IMG/VR virus record: IMGVR_UViG_3300025732_000318
Coordinates: 1 to 21,391 of that record
From: a virus
Length of the DNA: 21,391 nt
Strand: one strand, 5' to 3'
Under the pieces are notes generated by a model. It was not told where the DNA came from, did no database searches, and was given only the letters and a program-made list of their open reading frames with translations. The first letter of the stretch is position 1, and the number at the start of each line of letters is the position of its first letter. The position numbers and the translations under genes are program-made. This document shows positions 15,317 to 21,237 of this stretch, in pieces.

Positions 15317-15379
15317 ATGGCAGAAAGTATATATAATAATATATCGTTAATTCATGATGCAGAAAATTATAAAGTTTAA
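15317..15379 (+). CDS. 20-residue leader reading frame, possibly the remnant start of an interrupted gene
   Basis: An ATG at 15317 follows a clear Shine-Dalgarno sequence (TAAGGA, about 3-4 bases from the ATG), about 30 bases after the late promoter. It reads MAESIYNNISLIHDAENYKV and stops at 15379. This is the best-placed ribosome site of the whole plus-strand block, yet it opens only 20 codons and overlaps the next reading frame in another frame. It may be a translated leader that delivers ribosomes to the next gene. It may instead be the stranded original 5' end of gp4 or another gene. Chance cannot be excluded. Confidence 0.3.
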   Translation: MAESIYNNISLIHDAENYKV

Positions 15380-15923
15380 TTCAAAAAAATTAAATCAATT
15401 ATTCAATATTTCTTCTTCTGGGGAATTAATTTGCGAATTATATGAAGGAATTTCTGGATGCGAAGGTGAATTAAATCCATTTTATGGAAAGAAACATACA
15501 AAAGAAACTAAAGAAAAACTAAGAAAAATAACATTAGAACTTTACAAGGACGAATCTTTCAAATTGTCTCGTTCAAATTATGGAGAAAAAAATGGTATGT
15601 ATGGTAGTACAAGAACTGGAGAATTGAATCCAATGTGGGGCAAAACTCATTCTGAAGAAACAAGAAAAAAGCAAAGCGAAAAAAGGAAAGAATGGTTTAA
15701 AAATAATGAAAGCCCACATAAAGGAAAACCGTGCTTAGAAAGTACAAAAAAAGCATTATCAGAAAAAAATAGTAAAAAATATAAATTAATTTCTCCAGAA
15801 GGAATGATAATAGAAATAAAAAATCTTACTCAATTTGCAAAAGAAAATAATTTAAACATTGGATGCCTACAACATGTTGTTGCTGGAAGAAATAAATCTC
15901 ATAAGGGATGGACAAATGCCTAG
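15354..15923 (+). CDS. Homing-endonuclease-like protein, NUMOD DNA-binding repeats without visible nuclease domain
   Basis: The 189-residue product is Lys-rich. It carries NUMOD3-type units: GELNPFYGKKHTKETKEKLR (38-57), EKNGMYG (78-84), GELNPMWGKTHSEETRKKQS (89-108) and SPHKGKPCLESTKKALSEKN (120-139). A NUMOD1/IENR1-like helix-turn-helix follows: YKLISPEGMIIEIKNLTQFA (143-162), a loop, then HVVAGRNKSHKGWT. These modules are the DNA-binding tails of GIY-YIG and HNH homing endonucleases. I find no GIY-YIG, HNH or other catalytic motif in the first 37 residues, so the protein looks N-terminally truncated or is a free DNA-binding piece. It has no Shine-Dalgarno sequence at its ATG. It sits between a late promoter and gp4 and overlaps gp4 by 8 bases. 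Strong A richness suggests a separate origin. Confidence 0.75.
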   Translation: MMQKIIKFNSKKLNQLFNISSSGELICELYEGISGCEGELNPFYGKKHTKETKEKLRKITLELYKDESFKLSRSNYGEKNGMYGSTRTGELNPMWGKTHSEETRKKQSEKRKEWFKNNESPHKGKPCLESTKKALSEKNSKKYKLISPEGMIIEIKNLTQFAKENNLNIGCLQHVVAGRNKSHKGWTNA

Positions 15924-16362
15924 TGATTCAAAGTATCATCAAGGATTTTTTCATCCAAAAAATCCAAAAAAGTATAAAGGAAATCCACAAAATATAGTGT
16001 ATCGTAGCAGTTGGGAACTAAGATTTATGAAATGGTGCGACTTAAACGAAAATATTTTAGAATATGGATCAGAAGAATTTTGGATTCCTTATGTTTCTCC
16101 TGTAGATAATCGTGTTCACAGATATTTTCCAGACTTTATTATTAAAGTCAAAGAACAAACTGGAGAAATCAAAACATATGTGATTGAAGTGAAACCAAAG
16201 AAACAAACTGCACCACCAAAACAAAAATCAAGAGTGACAAAATCCTTTCTTCATGAAGCAAAAACTTATGCAGTGAATCAAGCAAAATGGAAAGCAGCAG
16301 ATGAATGGTGTAAGGATAGATTGGTGCAATTTAAAGTCATCACAGAAGAAGAACTATTCTAA
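15916..16362 (+). CDS. 4: Head completion protein gp4 with PD-(D/E)xK-like nuclease motif
   Basis: The start at 15916 gives a 148-residue protein beginning MPSDSKYHQG. An upstream in-frame ATG at 15859 would add 19 residues that are only the other frame of the preceding gene, so I reject it. T4 gp4 is 150 residues, a close length match. Motifs are YRSSWELRF (E34), VHRYFPDF (D73) and VIEVKPK (E91, K93), the arrangement of TnsA-like PD-(D/E)xK nucleases. gp4 acts at the end of head filling so that tails can join. The start lies in the last codons of the NUMOD gene. The stop and the next start overlap as TAATG, so this gene, the 128-residue gene and gp48 form one transcript. Confidence 0.85.
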   Translation: MPSDSKYHQGFFHPKNPKKYKGNPQNIVYRSSWELRFMKWCDLNENILEYGSEEFWIPYVSPVDNRVHRYFPDFIIKVKEQTGEIKTYVIEVKPKKQTAPPKQKSRVTKSFLHEAKTYAVNQAKWKAADEWCKDRLVQFKVITEEELF

Positions 16363-16748
16363 TGGCAGAAAATCAAAACCAATATTCAAGTCTTGTTGGA
16401 TCAAATAGAATTATTGGAATCAAAGATGATCTTAAGATGATGGATGATCCAGAAGAAATGATGATTTTAATTATGGATACATTAAAAGAAATAGAAATAG
16501 TACCTGATGTTGGAAATTATTATACCTTTGTTTATAAGGCAAAAAGCCCAGATATGAAATATGACCAACATCCACTCATCGCATGTCTTGAAGTTCAGAG
16601 ATGGGGATTTAAAGGATTAAATTTTCATTGGGGACAGACAAGAAATTATACTTGGGAAGAAATACCCGGTCAATTGCATCTTGTCAGAAAAAGCGAGATT
16701 AATGATCTACGTGATATTTCATATGCTCTCTTCAGAAGAACCCCATAA
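16362..16748 (+). CDS. Conserved-type phage protein of unknown function between gp4 and gp48
   Basis: The 128-residue protein starts with a polar, flexible segment (MAENQNQYSSLVGSNRIIGI) and continues with an acidic helix rich in Met and Asp (DDLKMMDDPEEMMILIMDTL). The second half is a compact beta region, with YYTFVYKAKSPDMKYDQHPL and a core around LEVQRWGFKGLNFHWGQTRN, followed by YTWEEIPGQLH. It has no signal peptide, membrane segment or enzyme motif. It is translationally coupled to gp4 (TAATG), ends just before the gp48 leader region, and so is likely co-expressed with tail-tube start proteins. I recall an unnamed protein of similar size at this position in T4-like cyanophages. A baseplate or tube-start structural role is likely but unproven. 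Confidence 0.65.
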   Translation: MAENQNQYSSLVGSNRIIGIKDDLKMMDDPEEMMILIMDTLKEIEIVPDVGNYYTFVYKAKSPDMKYDQHPLIACLEVQRWGFKGLNFHWGQTRNYTWEEIPGQLHLVRKSEINDLRDISYALFRRTP

Positions 16749-16751
16749 ATA
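16744..16751 (+). promoter_or_regulatory. Late-promoter-like octamer CATAAATA before gp48
   Basis: CATAAATA, one base from the T4 late consensus, overlaps the stop codon of the 128-residue gene and precedes the 83-base gap before gp48. It could give gp48 and gp53 their own late transcript. The same variant occurs on the other strand at 13637-13644. Confidence 0.4.
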
Positions 16752-16769
16752 GATAAAAAGTATCAATAA

Positions 16770-16832
16770 ATGTCTCATTCTCCACAAAAAATTGAGATGA
16801 TTAATCCTCTTGTAGTTGGGGAGGAGTTCTGA
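16770..16832 (+). CDS. 20-residue leader frame coupled to gp48
   Basis: An ATG at 16770 opens 20 codons (MSHSPQKIEMINPLVVGEEF). The frame ends in TGATG, so its stop overlaps the gp48 start by one base. The last codons contain the very strong gp48 Shine-Dalgarno sequence GGGGAGGAG. Ribosomes translating it would arrive at the gp48 start, so it could tune gp48 output. Its own ribosome site is weak. It fills the only gap in this block, so it may be a real micro-gene; chance is also possible. Confidence 0.3.
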   Translation: MSHSPQKIEMINPLVVGEEF

Positions 16833-18376
16833 TGGCTAATAAGAAAAAATATATCTATGGTGGGCAATTTGCACAAACATTATATGGAGATGACCAAAAT
16901 TTTTACTTTAGAACAGTAACAACTTATGAGGTAGATAATAACGGAAAACCCATAGAAGGAACGGCAAGAACTGATTTATATTATACACCTTTTGCTAAAG
17001 GAAAAGTTCCAGGAACTGGGGGAGATACTTGGACTCCAGGAACTGCAGATTCTCTTGCCAATTTTAAGCAAGCTGGATGGGTTAACGCGGGATTTACTGA
17101 AGATGGTGGAAAAACTTATGCTTTCAGAACTTATGGTCAAGCAGACGCCGATGCTGGAAGAATTCCTGTCACCAACCCTCCCACAAAAATAGGAGATCCA
17201 GTTTTAGGAGCAATTGCACAGCAGTCATTAACCACAAGTGGTGGTAGGTTTTATGAGGCAGTACAAAATAATCTAATAAACCTTGCAGTAAATACTCAAT
17301 CAGGACTTGCGCAAGTAATATCTGCAAAACAAAAAAATACAGTTCAACAACAACCACCACCACAAAGAGATCCATTAGACGTTGCAAGAGATACTCAAAC
17401 TATTGCTGCAAGAGATGCGGTAGAAAGTGCGCAACCAATCAATATAGAAATACCATCTCAAAATGTAAGAAAAGATTATGGTCCACCATTATTCTATCCA
17501 CAAGAATTAGAAAGTAATAAACAGGATAGAATAACTTTTACTATGAAAAGATTAACTGGCAGTACCATAAATCCAAATTCTTTTGAATCTAATGTAAGAA
17601 CAATAGATAGGCGTAATTTGGAGGAAATAAAAGGATCAGTAACTTTACCAATTCAACCATCAATCACTGACAACAACAGTGTTGATTGGAGTGGAGGAAC
17701 ATTGAATGCTATTCAAGCATATGGAGCAGCTGCTTCCATGAAGATTATTGGAAGCAATGATGCAGTTCAACTTGGAGATAATGTATCGCGCATTATGGGA
17801 GTGATAGCTAGAGAAGTAACCACAAAAGGATTATATCAAGATGCATTTAAAACATTTTTTGCTCAGGAAGCAGTAGGAACACAAAATTTATTATCAAGGG
17901 CAACCGGAGCAGTACTAAACCCAAACTTAGAATTACTGTTTAACGGACCTTCTTTACGTCCTTTTGCATTCACTTTTAGAATGTCTCCAAGAGATCAAAA
18001 AGAAGCAGAACAAGTTAGAAAAATTATTAGATTTTTTAAACAAGGAATGTCAGTTAAAGCGACACCTACAAATGTTTTTCTCCAATCTCCAAATATTTTT
18101 GCAATTAGGTATCAGCACTGGGATGGACAAAAGTTTTCAGAGCACCCTTCAATCAATAGAATTAAAAGATGTGCTCTGTTAAGTTGCGATGTTGATTACA
18201 CTCCAGATGGAACATACATGACATATAATGATGAAAGAAAAACAATGACATCATATCAGTTATCTCTCAGATTTAGTGAACTTGAACCAATTTATGAAGA
18301 TGATTATGGTGGAGCATCTGGAAAAACACCTACTACACAAGGAAGACCTTTAGCAAACGACGAAATAGGTTACTAA
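16832..18376 (+). CDS. 48: Baseplate tail-tube cap, gp48-like
   Basis: The 514-residue protein is longer than T4 gp48 (364 residues); the extra length lies in the N-terminal 200 residues. These contain a Gly/Tyr-rich region (KYIYGGQFAQTLYGDDQNFY) and a Gln/Pro stretch (VQQQPPPQRDP). The C-terminal 300 residues hold the conserved tube-cap region: VTLPIQPSITDNNSVDWSGG, then AVGTQNLLSRATGAVLNPNL, ELLFNGPSLRPFAFTFRMSP and IIRFFKQGM, ending with ALLSCDVDYTPDGTYMTYND and SYQLSLRFSELEPI. The NPNLELLFNGP and LRPFAFTFRMSPR motifs are characteristic of gp48/gp54-type tube starters. gp48 sits on the central hub and gp54 is added to it. The start has a strong GGAGGAG Shine-Dalgarno sequence and gp53 follows after one base. 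Confidence 0.85.
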   Translation: MANKKKYIYGGQFAQTLYGDDQNFYFRTVTTYEVDNNGKPIEGTARTDLYYTPFAKGKVPGTGGDTWTPGTADSLANFKQAGWVNAGFTEDGGKTYAFRTYGQADADAGRIPVTNPPTKIGDPVLGAIAQQSLTTSGGRFYEAVQNNLINLAVNTQSGLAQVISAKQKNTVQQQPPPQRDPLDVARDTQTIAARDAVESAQPINIEIPSQNVRKDYGPPLFYPQELESNKQDRITFTMKRLTGSTINPNSFESNVRTIDRRNLEEIKGSVTLPIQPSITDNNSVDWSGGTLNAIQAYGAAASMKIIGSNDAVQLGDNVSRIMGVIAREVTTKGLYQDAFKTFFAQEAVGTQNLLSRATGAVLNPNLELLFNGPSLRPFAFTFRMSPRDQKEAEQVRKIIRFFKQGMSVKATPTNVFLQSPNIFAIRYQHWDGQKFSEHPSINRIKRCALLSCDVDYTPDGTYMTYNDERKTMTSYQLSLRFSELEPIYEDDYGGASGKTPTTQGRPLANDEIGY

Positions 18377-18377
18377 G

Positions 18378-19046
18378 ATGCCAACATACTTCCGCCAAGT
18401 CCCAAACTTTGAGTATGTCAGCAGAACTGCTGATACTAAAAATATATCAGAATATAGAACTGTTAAAAATCTTTTTAAACGTGGAAAACTTCGTGATGAT
18501 ATTTTTGGAGATTTAACTTTCTTCACCAAGTATCAAATCATTGGAGATGATCGTCCTGATAATGTAGCATATGAAGTTTACAGAGATGAAACTCTAGACT
18601 GGTTAATCCTTCTTTCAAATAATATTTTGAATGTCCAGACAGAATGGCCATTAACTCAAGATTCATTTCAGAATTTTCTTATTAATAAGTATGGATCTGA
18701 TGAAAAGATATTTGGAATACATCATTATGAAACTACGCAAGTTATAGACAGTTCAGGAGTAATAATTGTTCCTGCAGGACTTACTGTAGATTCTAATTAT
18801 AGTGTTGAATACTATGATTCTAGACTAGAATCTTATATTACAAAGACAAACATTGTTATTCCAGTTACAAATTATGATTACGAAAGCAAAATTGAAAATG
18901 CCAAAAGAAATATCTTTGTTCTAAAAGGAGATTATCTAAATCTAGTATTGAATGACCTAGATGAGATCATGCCATATAAAGAGGGTTCCACCCAGTATGT
19001 GAGTGAAACCCTTAAGAGAGCAGAGAATATTAGACTTTATTCTTGA
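18378..19046 (+). CDS. 53: Baseplate wedge protein gp53
   Basis: The 222-residue protein has the hallmark gp53 order. A short N-terminal strand (YFRQVPNFEYVSR) is followed by VKNLFKRGKLRDDIFGDLTF, then YQIIGDDRPDNVAYEVYRDE. WLILLSNNILNVQTEWPLTQ comes next and the C-terminus contains a LKGDYLNLVLNDLDEIM segment. T4 gp53 is 196 residues, close in size. gp53 joins the outer wedge to the hub and helps close six wedges around it. It follows gp48 after one base and ends in a TGA that directly abuts the reversed stop of gp32, with no space between. The last 20 codons also carry a hairpin discussed under the gp32 terminator. Confidence 0.85.
   Translation: MPTYFRQVPNFEYVSRTADTKNISEYRTVKNLFKRGKLRDDIFGDLTFFTKYQIIGDDRPDNVAYEVYRDETLDWLILLSNNILNVQTEWPLTQDSFQNFLINKYGSDEKIFGIHHYETTQVIDSSGVIIVPAGLTVDSNYSVEYYDSRLESYITKTNIVIPVTNYDYESKIENAKRNIFVLKGDYLNLVLNDLDEIMPYKEGSTQYVSETLKRAENIRLYS
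18982..19012 (-). terminator. Possible terminator hairpin for gp32 transcript
   Basis: The arms 18982-18991 and 19003-19012 can pair over ten positions with an 11-base loop. In minus-strand RNA all ten positions pair (nine Watson-Crick and one G-U), and CUUUAUAU follows. In plus-strand RNA the G-U becomes a C-A mismatch, so the fold is better in the gp32 direction. It lies 35 bases beyond the gp32 stop, inside the gp53 gene. The U-tract is imperfect, so termination is probable rather than certain. Confidence 0.4.
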
Positions 19047-19994
19047 TCAATCTTCAGCAAGACGCTGGAAATAGGCAAGAGCATCATCTTCATCCTCATC
19101 AACTTCCTTAGTAACTACAGGAAGTGTAGGGGACTTGGAGCGAGCATAAGACTGTTCCAGTTCTTCCACAACACGACTTTCAACAGAAGGTTTCTCAAGA
19201 TAGGAATCATACTCTTCTTCCTGTTCAACCACAGCACGAGACTGTGCAGGAGAAGTCTTTTGACCTAGAACCATCTTCAGACGCTTCTCAAGATCTTCAT
19301 AAGACTTGAATTGATCAGGAGCAGTTACTGCAGCAAGAGAATACTCTTTCTTCCAGATTGCTTCCAGAGCATCATCATCATCCAGGAGAGGTTCAACGGA
19401 ACCAAACTCAGACTTATCATAGTTCCAATAACCATCCTTCTTCACGATTTTCAGTTTGAAGTTTGCACCCTGCCAGAAGTCAAAAGGATTGATAGGAGTT
19501 TCATCCTCAAACTCAGGTTGCATTGCTTCCATAACCTTATCAAAGATCTTCTTGCCATATTTGAACAGGAAGACTTTACCTTCGTTCTGAGGATTGGTAG
19601 GATCCTTCACTACATAGATGTTGGAGTAGTAAGACAGTTTACGCTTCTGCTTACGAACAGTTTCTTTATTTGCTTCAGTTCCACTGTTCCACAGTTCACG
19701 GTTGTATTCACCAAGAGGATCTTTCTGACCAATGGTAGTCAGAGAGTTTTCAATGTACCAACCACCAGGACCTTGGAAGGCATGGGAATACATTTTTGCC
19801 CATGGGAGTTCTTCACCCTCAGGAGCAGGAAGGAAACGAATGACTGCAAAACCATTGCCAGTCTTATCCATTTCGGGTTTCCAGAGACGCTCATCTGCGC
19901 CACCAGAAGTTGTACTCATCTTCTCTACTTCTTTTACCAGTTTCGCAGTGAGCGAACCAAGAGAAGATTGCTTTTTGAGATCGTTAAAAGACAT
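19047..19994 (-). CDS. 32: Single-stranded DNA-binding protein gp32
   Basis: The 315-residue protein is close to T4 gp32 (301 residues). Features are a basic N-terminus (MSFNDLKKQSSLGSLTAKLV), a core with SHAFQGPGGWYIENSLTTIG, and a KRKLS at 117-121 that matches the LAST-type basic motif. FDFWQGANFKLKI follows, and the protein ends in a strongly acidic tail (EVDEDEDDALAYFQRLAED) that in T4 binds partner proteins. There is not a single Cys, so the zinc site of T4 gp32 is absent. gp32 coats single-stranded DNA in replication and recombination, and interacts with gp59. A good GAGGTAA Shine-Dalgarno sequence sits 4 bases before the ATG. The 50-base leader has repeated short motifs and could be an autoregulatory site. 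Confidence 0.9.
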   Translation of the reverse strand: MSFNDLKKQSSLGSLTAKLVKEVEKMSTTSGGADERLWKPEMDKTGNGFAVIRFLPAPEGEELPWAKMYSHAFQGPGGWYIENSLTTIGQKDPLGEYNRELWNSGTEANKETVRKQKRKLSYYSNIYVVKDPTNPQNEGKVFLFKYGKKIFDKVMEAMQPEFEDETPINPFDFWQGANFKLKIVKKDGYWNYDKSEFGSVEPLLDDDDALEAIWKKEYSLAAVTAPDQFKSYEDLEKRLKMVLGQKTSPAQSRAVVEQEEEYDSYLEKPSVESRVVEELEQSYARSKSPTLPVVTKEVDEDEDDALAYFQRLAED

Positions 19995-20044
19995 TAGATT
20001 ACCTCGGATTGTGTACGGATTTGGCTTTTGTGTACTTCGTTATT
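19995..20044 (-). promoter_or_regulatory. gp32 leader with repeated GTACACAA and AATCCG motifs
   Basis: The 50-base gap before gp32 is mostly unstructured and A/C-rich on the minus strand. GTACACAA occurs twice (plus 20009-20016 and 20028-20035) and AATCCG twice (20005-20010 and 20016-20021), interleaved just upstream of the GAGGTAA ribosome site. T4 gp32 represses its own translation by binding its leader. A similar operator here is inferred, not shown. Confidence 0.3.
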
Positions 20045-20389
20045 CTACAGATCTGAACCAGTTTTGTCAATCTGTTCCTTCATCACTTCCAGCATTTTGG
20101 TCATGTTAGAAAAAATAACATTCATGTCAACACCAGGAGGAAGTCCCATCATTCTAGCGGAGTCTGAAATGCGTTCTTTCATTTCCTTTGCTTCAGGATC
20201 ATCAGACAGACTCATACGAGTATACAAAACCTGTTGCTTGCTCAATAGTTTTTCAAGAAGATCTACATGACGAATTTTATCCTCCTTCGTCATTGAAGGA
20301 AACTTAAAAACACTTCCATAAATTTCTTCTTGAAGTTCAGAGATTTCAGTCATCTCTGCACGAACAAATTCAGAATCAAAAAAACTCAT
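20045..20389 (-). CDS. DUF1825 family protein, cyanobacterial type
   Basis: The 114-residue protein starts MSFFDSEFVRAEMTEISELQ, a very close echo of the MxFFDSE-type start of the cyanobacterial DUF1825 family. It continues with a mainly helical chain (KEDKIRHVDLLEKLLSKQQ, then RMSLSDDPEAKEMKERISD). A GLPPG turn comes before the last helix (VIFSNMTKMLEVMKEQIDK). The length fits the family, which has no known function. The gene overlaps the gp59 stop (ATGA) and has a strong AGGAGA Shine-Dalgarno sequence, so it is made together with gp59 and gp32. T4 has no gene between 59 and 32. Its presence supports a cyanobacterial host and suggests gene exchange with it. A link to replication or host takeover is only inferred from position. 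Confidence 0.75.
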   Translation of the reverse strand: MSFFDSEFVRAEMTEISELQEEIYGSVFKFPSMTKEDKIRHVDLLEKLLSKQQVLYTRMSLSDDPEAKEMKERISDSARMMGLPPGVDMNVIFSNMTKMLEVMKEQIDKTGSDL

Positions 20390-20982
20390 CTGTCTCCTAA
20401 AATAACTTCCTTCAAAATTTTACGATAACGGAATACATCAATATTTAGAAACGGGTTATACTTTTTAATCTTGAGACTTACGGTTTCCCACACTGGGTCC
20501 TTGAGTTTCTTATCAAAGGTATTCCCGTACAGGAATATTCTATCATATATCACCATGGTTTCTAGGCTAATTTTCCCGCTCAGGAACTTTTTGAGTATGG
20601 GAGGATGACCCTTTGAGCAACTAAAAACTTCTTCAAACTTATGTTCTTCAAACAAAGATTGACTTTCTTCTTTGAAGATATAAGAAAGCGATTGAACTTT
20701 CTTTTGCCATTGTTGATATCTATCTTCACCTTCCTTCATCATTTCTCCAATCCAAATTGTTTCTGGATTGCTAGAGGAAACAAAGTTTGCAACAAAGAAA
20801 TCTACTACTTCTTGATCGGTTTTATTTCTTGCAAACTTTTCAAACCAAAAACGATCTTTCCTCTTATAAAAAGACTGTACAGATGCTCTTACTTTCTTAT
20901 TATATTTGAAGTAATCATAAGAATCTTTTGTAAAGTGATTCTTTAGAGCAAGGTATTCACGATAAGCATCAAATGGCATCAT
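20386..20982 (-). CDS. 59: Helicase-loading protein gp59
   Basis: The 198-residue protein is a helical, basic protein like T4 gp59 (217 residues). Recognisable parts are YFKYNKKVRASVQSFYKRKD, RFWFEKFAR, FFVANFVSSSNPETIWIGEM, KKFLSGKISLETMVIYDRIF, and WETVSLKIKKYNPFLNID near the C-terminus. The YFKYN...RKDRFWFEKF and ISxETxxxxD positions match the T4 protein by eye. gp59 loads the gp41 helicase onto gp32-coated DNA at forks. The gene starts with two ATG codons right after the gp33 stop (TGA ATG ATG), so either Met may start. It overlaps the DUF1825 gene at its end. The order 33-59-32 is that of T4. Confidence 0.85.
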   Translation of the reverse strand: MMPFDAYREYLALKNHFTKDSYDYFKYNKKVRASVQSFYKRKDRFWFEKFARNKTDQEVVDFFVANFVSSSNPETIWIGEMMKEGEDRYQQWQKKVQSLSYIFKEESQSLFEEHKFEEVFSCSKGHPPILKKFLSGKISLETMVIYDRIFLYGNTFDKKLKDPVWETVSLKIKKYNPFLNIDVFRYRKILKEVILGDR

Positions 20983-21237
20983 TCAAAAAACTAATTTGGC
21001 ACGGGATGTTTTTTTGAGAAAATTAAGTTCCATTGCTTCGTACTTAATCTTCTCTTTCAATGGTTTTGAAATCAGTTTAGGAACAGACTCCACATCAATA
21101 TTATTCTGCTCACAAAAATAAACTATTGCATCAATGTAGTTCATATCTGAACTATGAACAATCTCTTCAATCTCTTGAGCAAAACGAGATGGGCAAAAGA
21201 ATTTGCTCTCTAGAACCTTTTCTAATTCATTCTCCAT
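20983..21237 (-). CDS. 33: Late transcription co-activator gp33
   Basis: I choose the ATG at 21237, giving 84 residues beginning MENELEKVLESKFFCPSRFA. A longer frame from a TTG at 21261 is less likely; the ATG has a TAGG ribosome site. Other segments are YIDAIVYFCEQNNIDVESVP and KLISKPLKEKIKYEAMELNF, ending LKKTSRAKLVF. T4 gp33 is 112 residues; it binds the host polymerase beta flap and joins it to the gp45 clamp to allow late transcription. Identification rests on size, position beside gp59 and a sequence pattern familiar from cyanophages. It overlaps the upstream partial gene by 11 bases. With TATAAATA promoters in the window, it fits a T4-type late system. Confidence 0.75.
   Translation of the reverse strand: MENELEKVLESKFFCPSRFAQEIEEIVHSSDMNYIDAIVYFCEQNNIDVESVPKLISKPLKEKIKYEAMELNFLKKTSRAKLVF

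Noticed and set aside
15859-15915. Upstream in-frame start for gp4
   Set aside because: The extra 19 residues are only the +1 reading of the NUMOD gene end. The ATG at 15916 gives the length expected for gp4.
19311-19997. Plus-strand frame of 228 codons opposite gp32
   Set aside because: It lies almost wholly antisense to gp32, which is unmistakable. The product is Phe/Ile/Arg-rich with no family pattern and no ribosome site, so it is a shadow.
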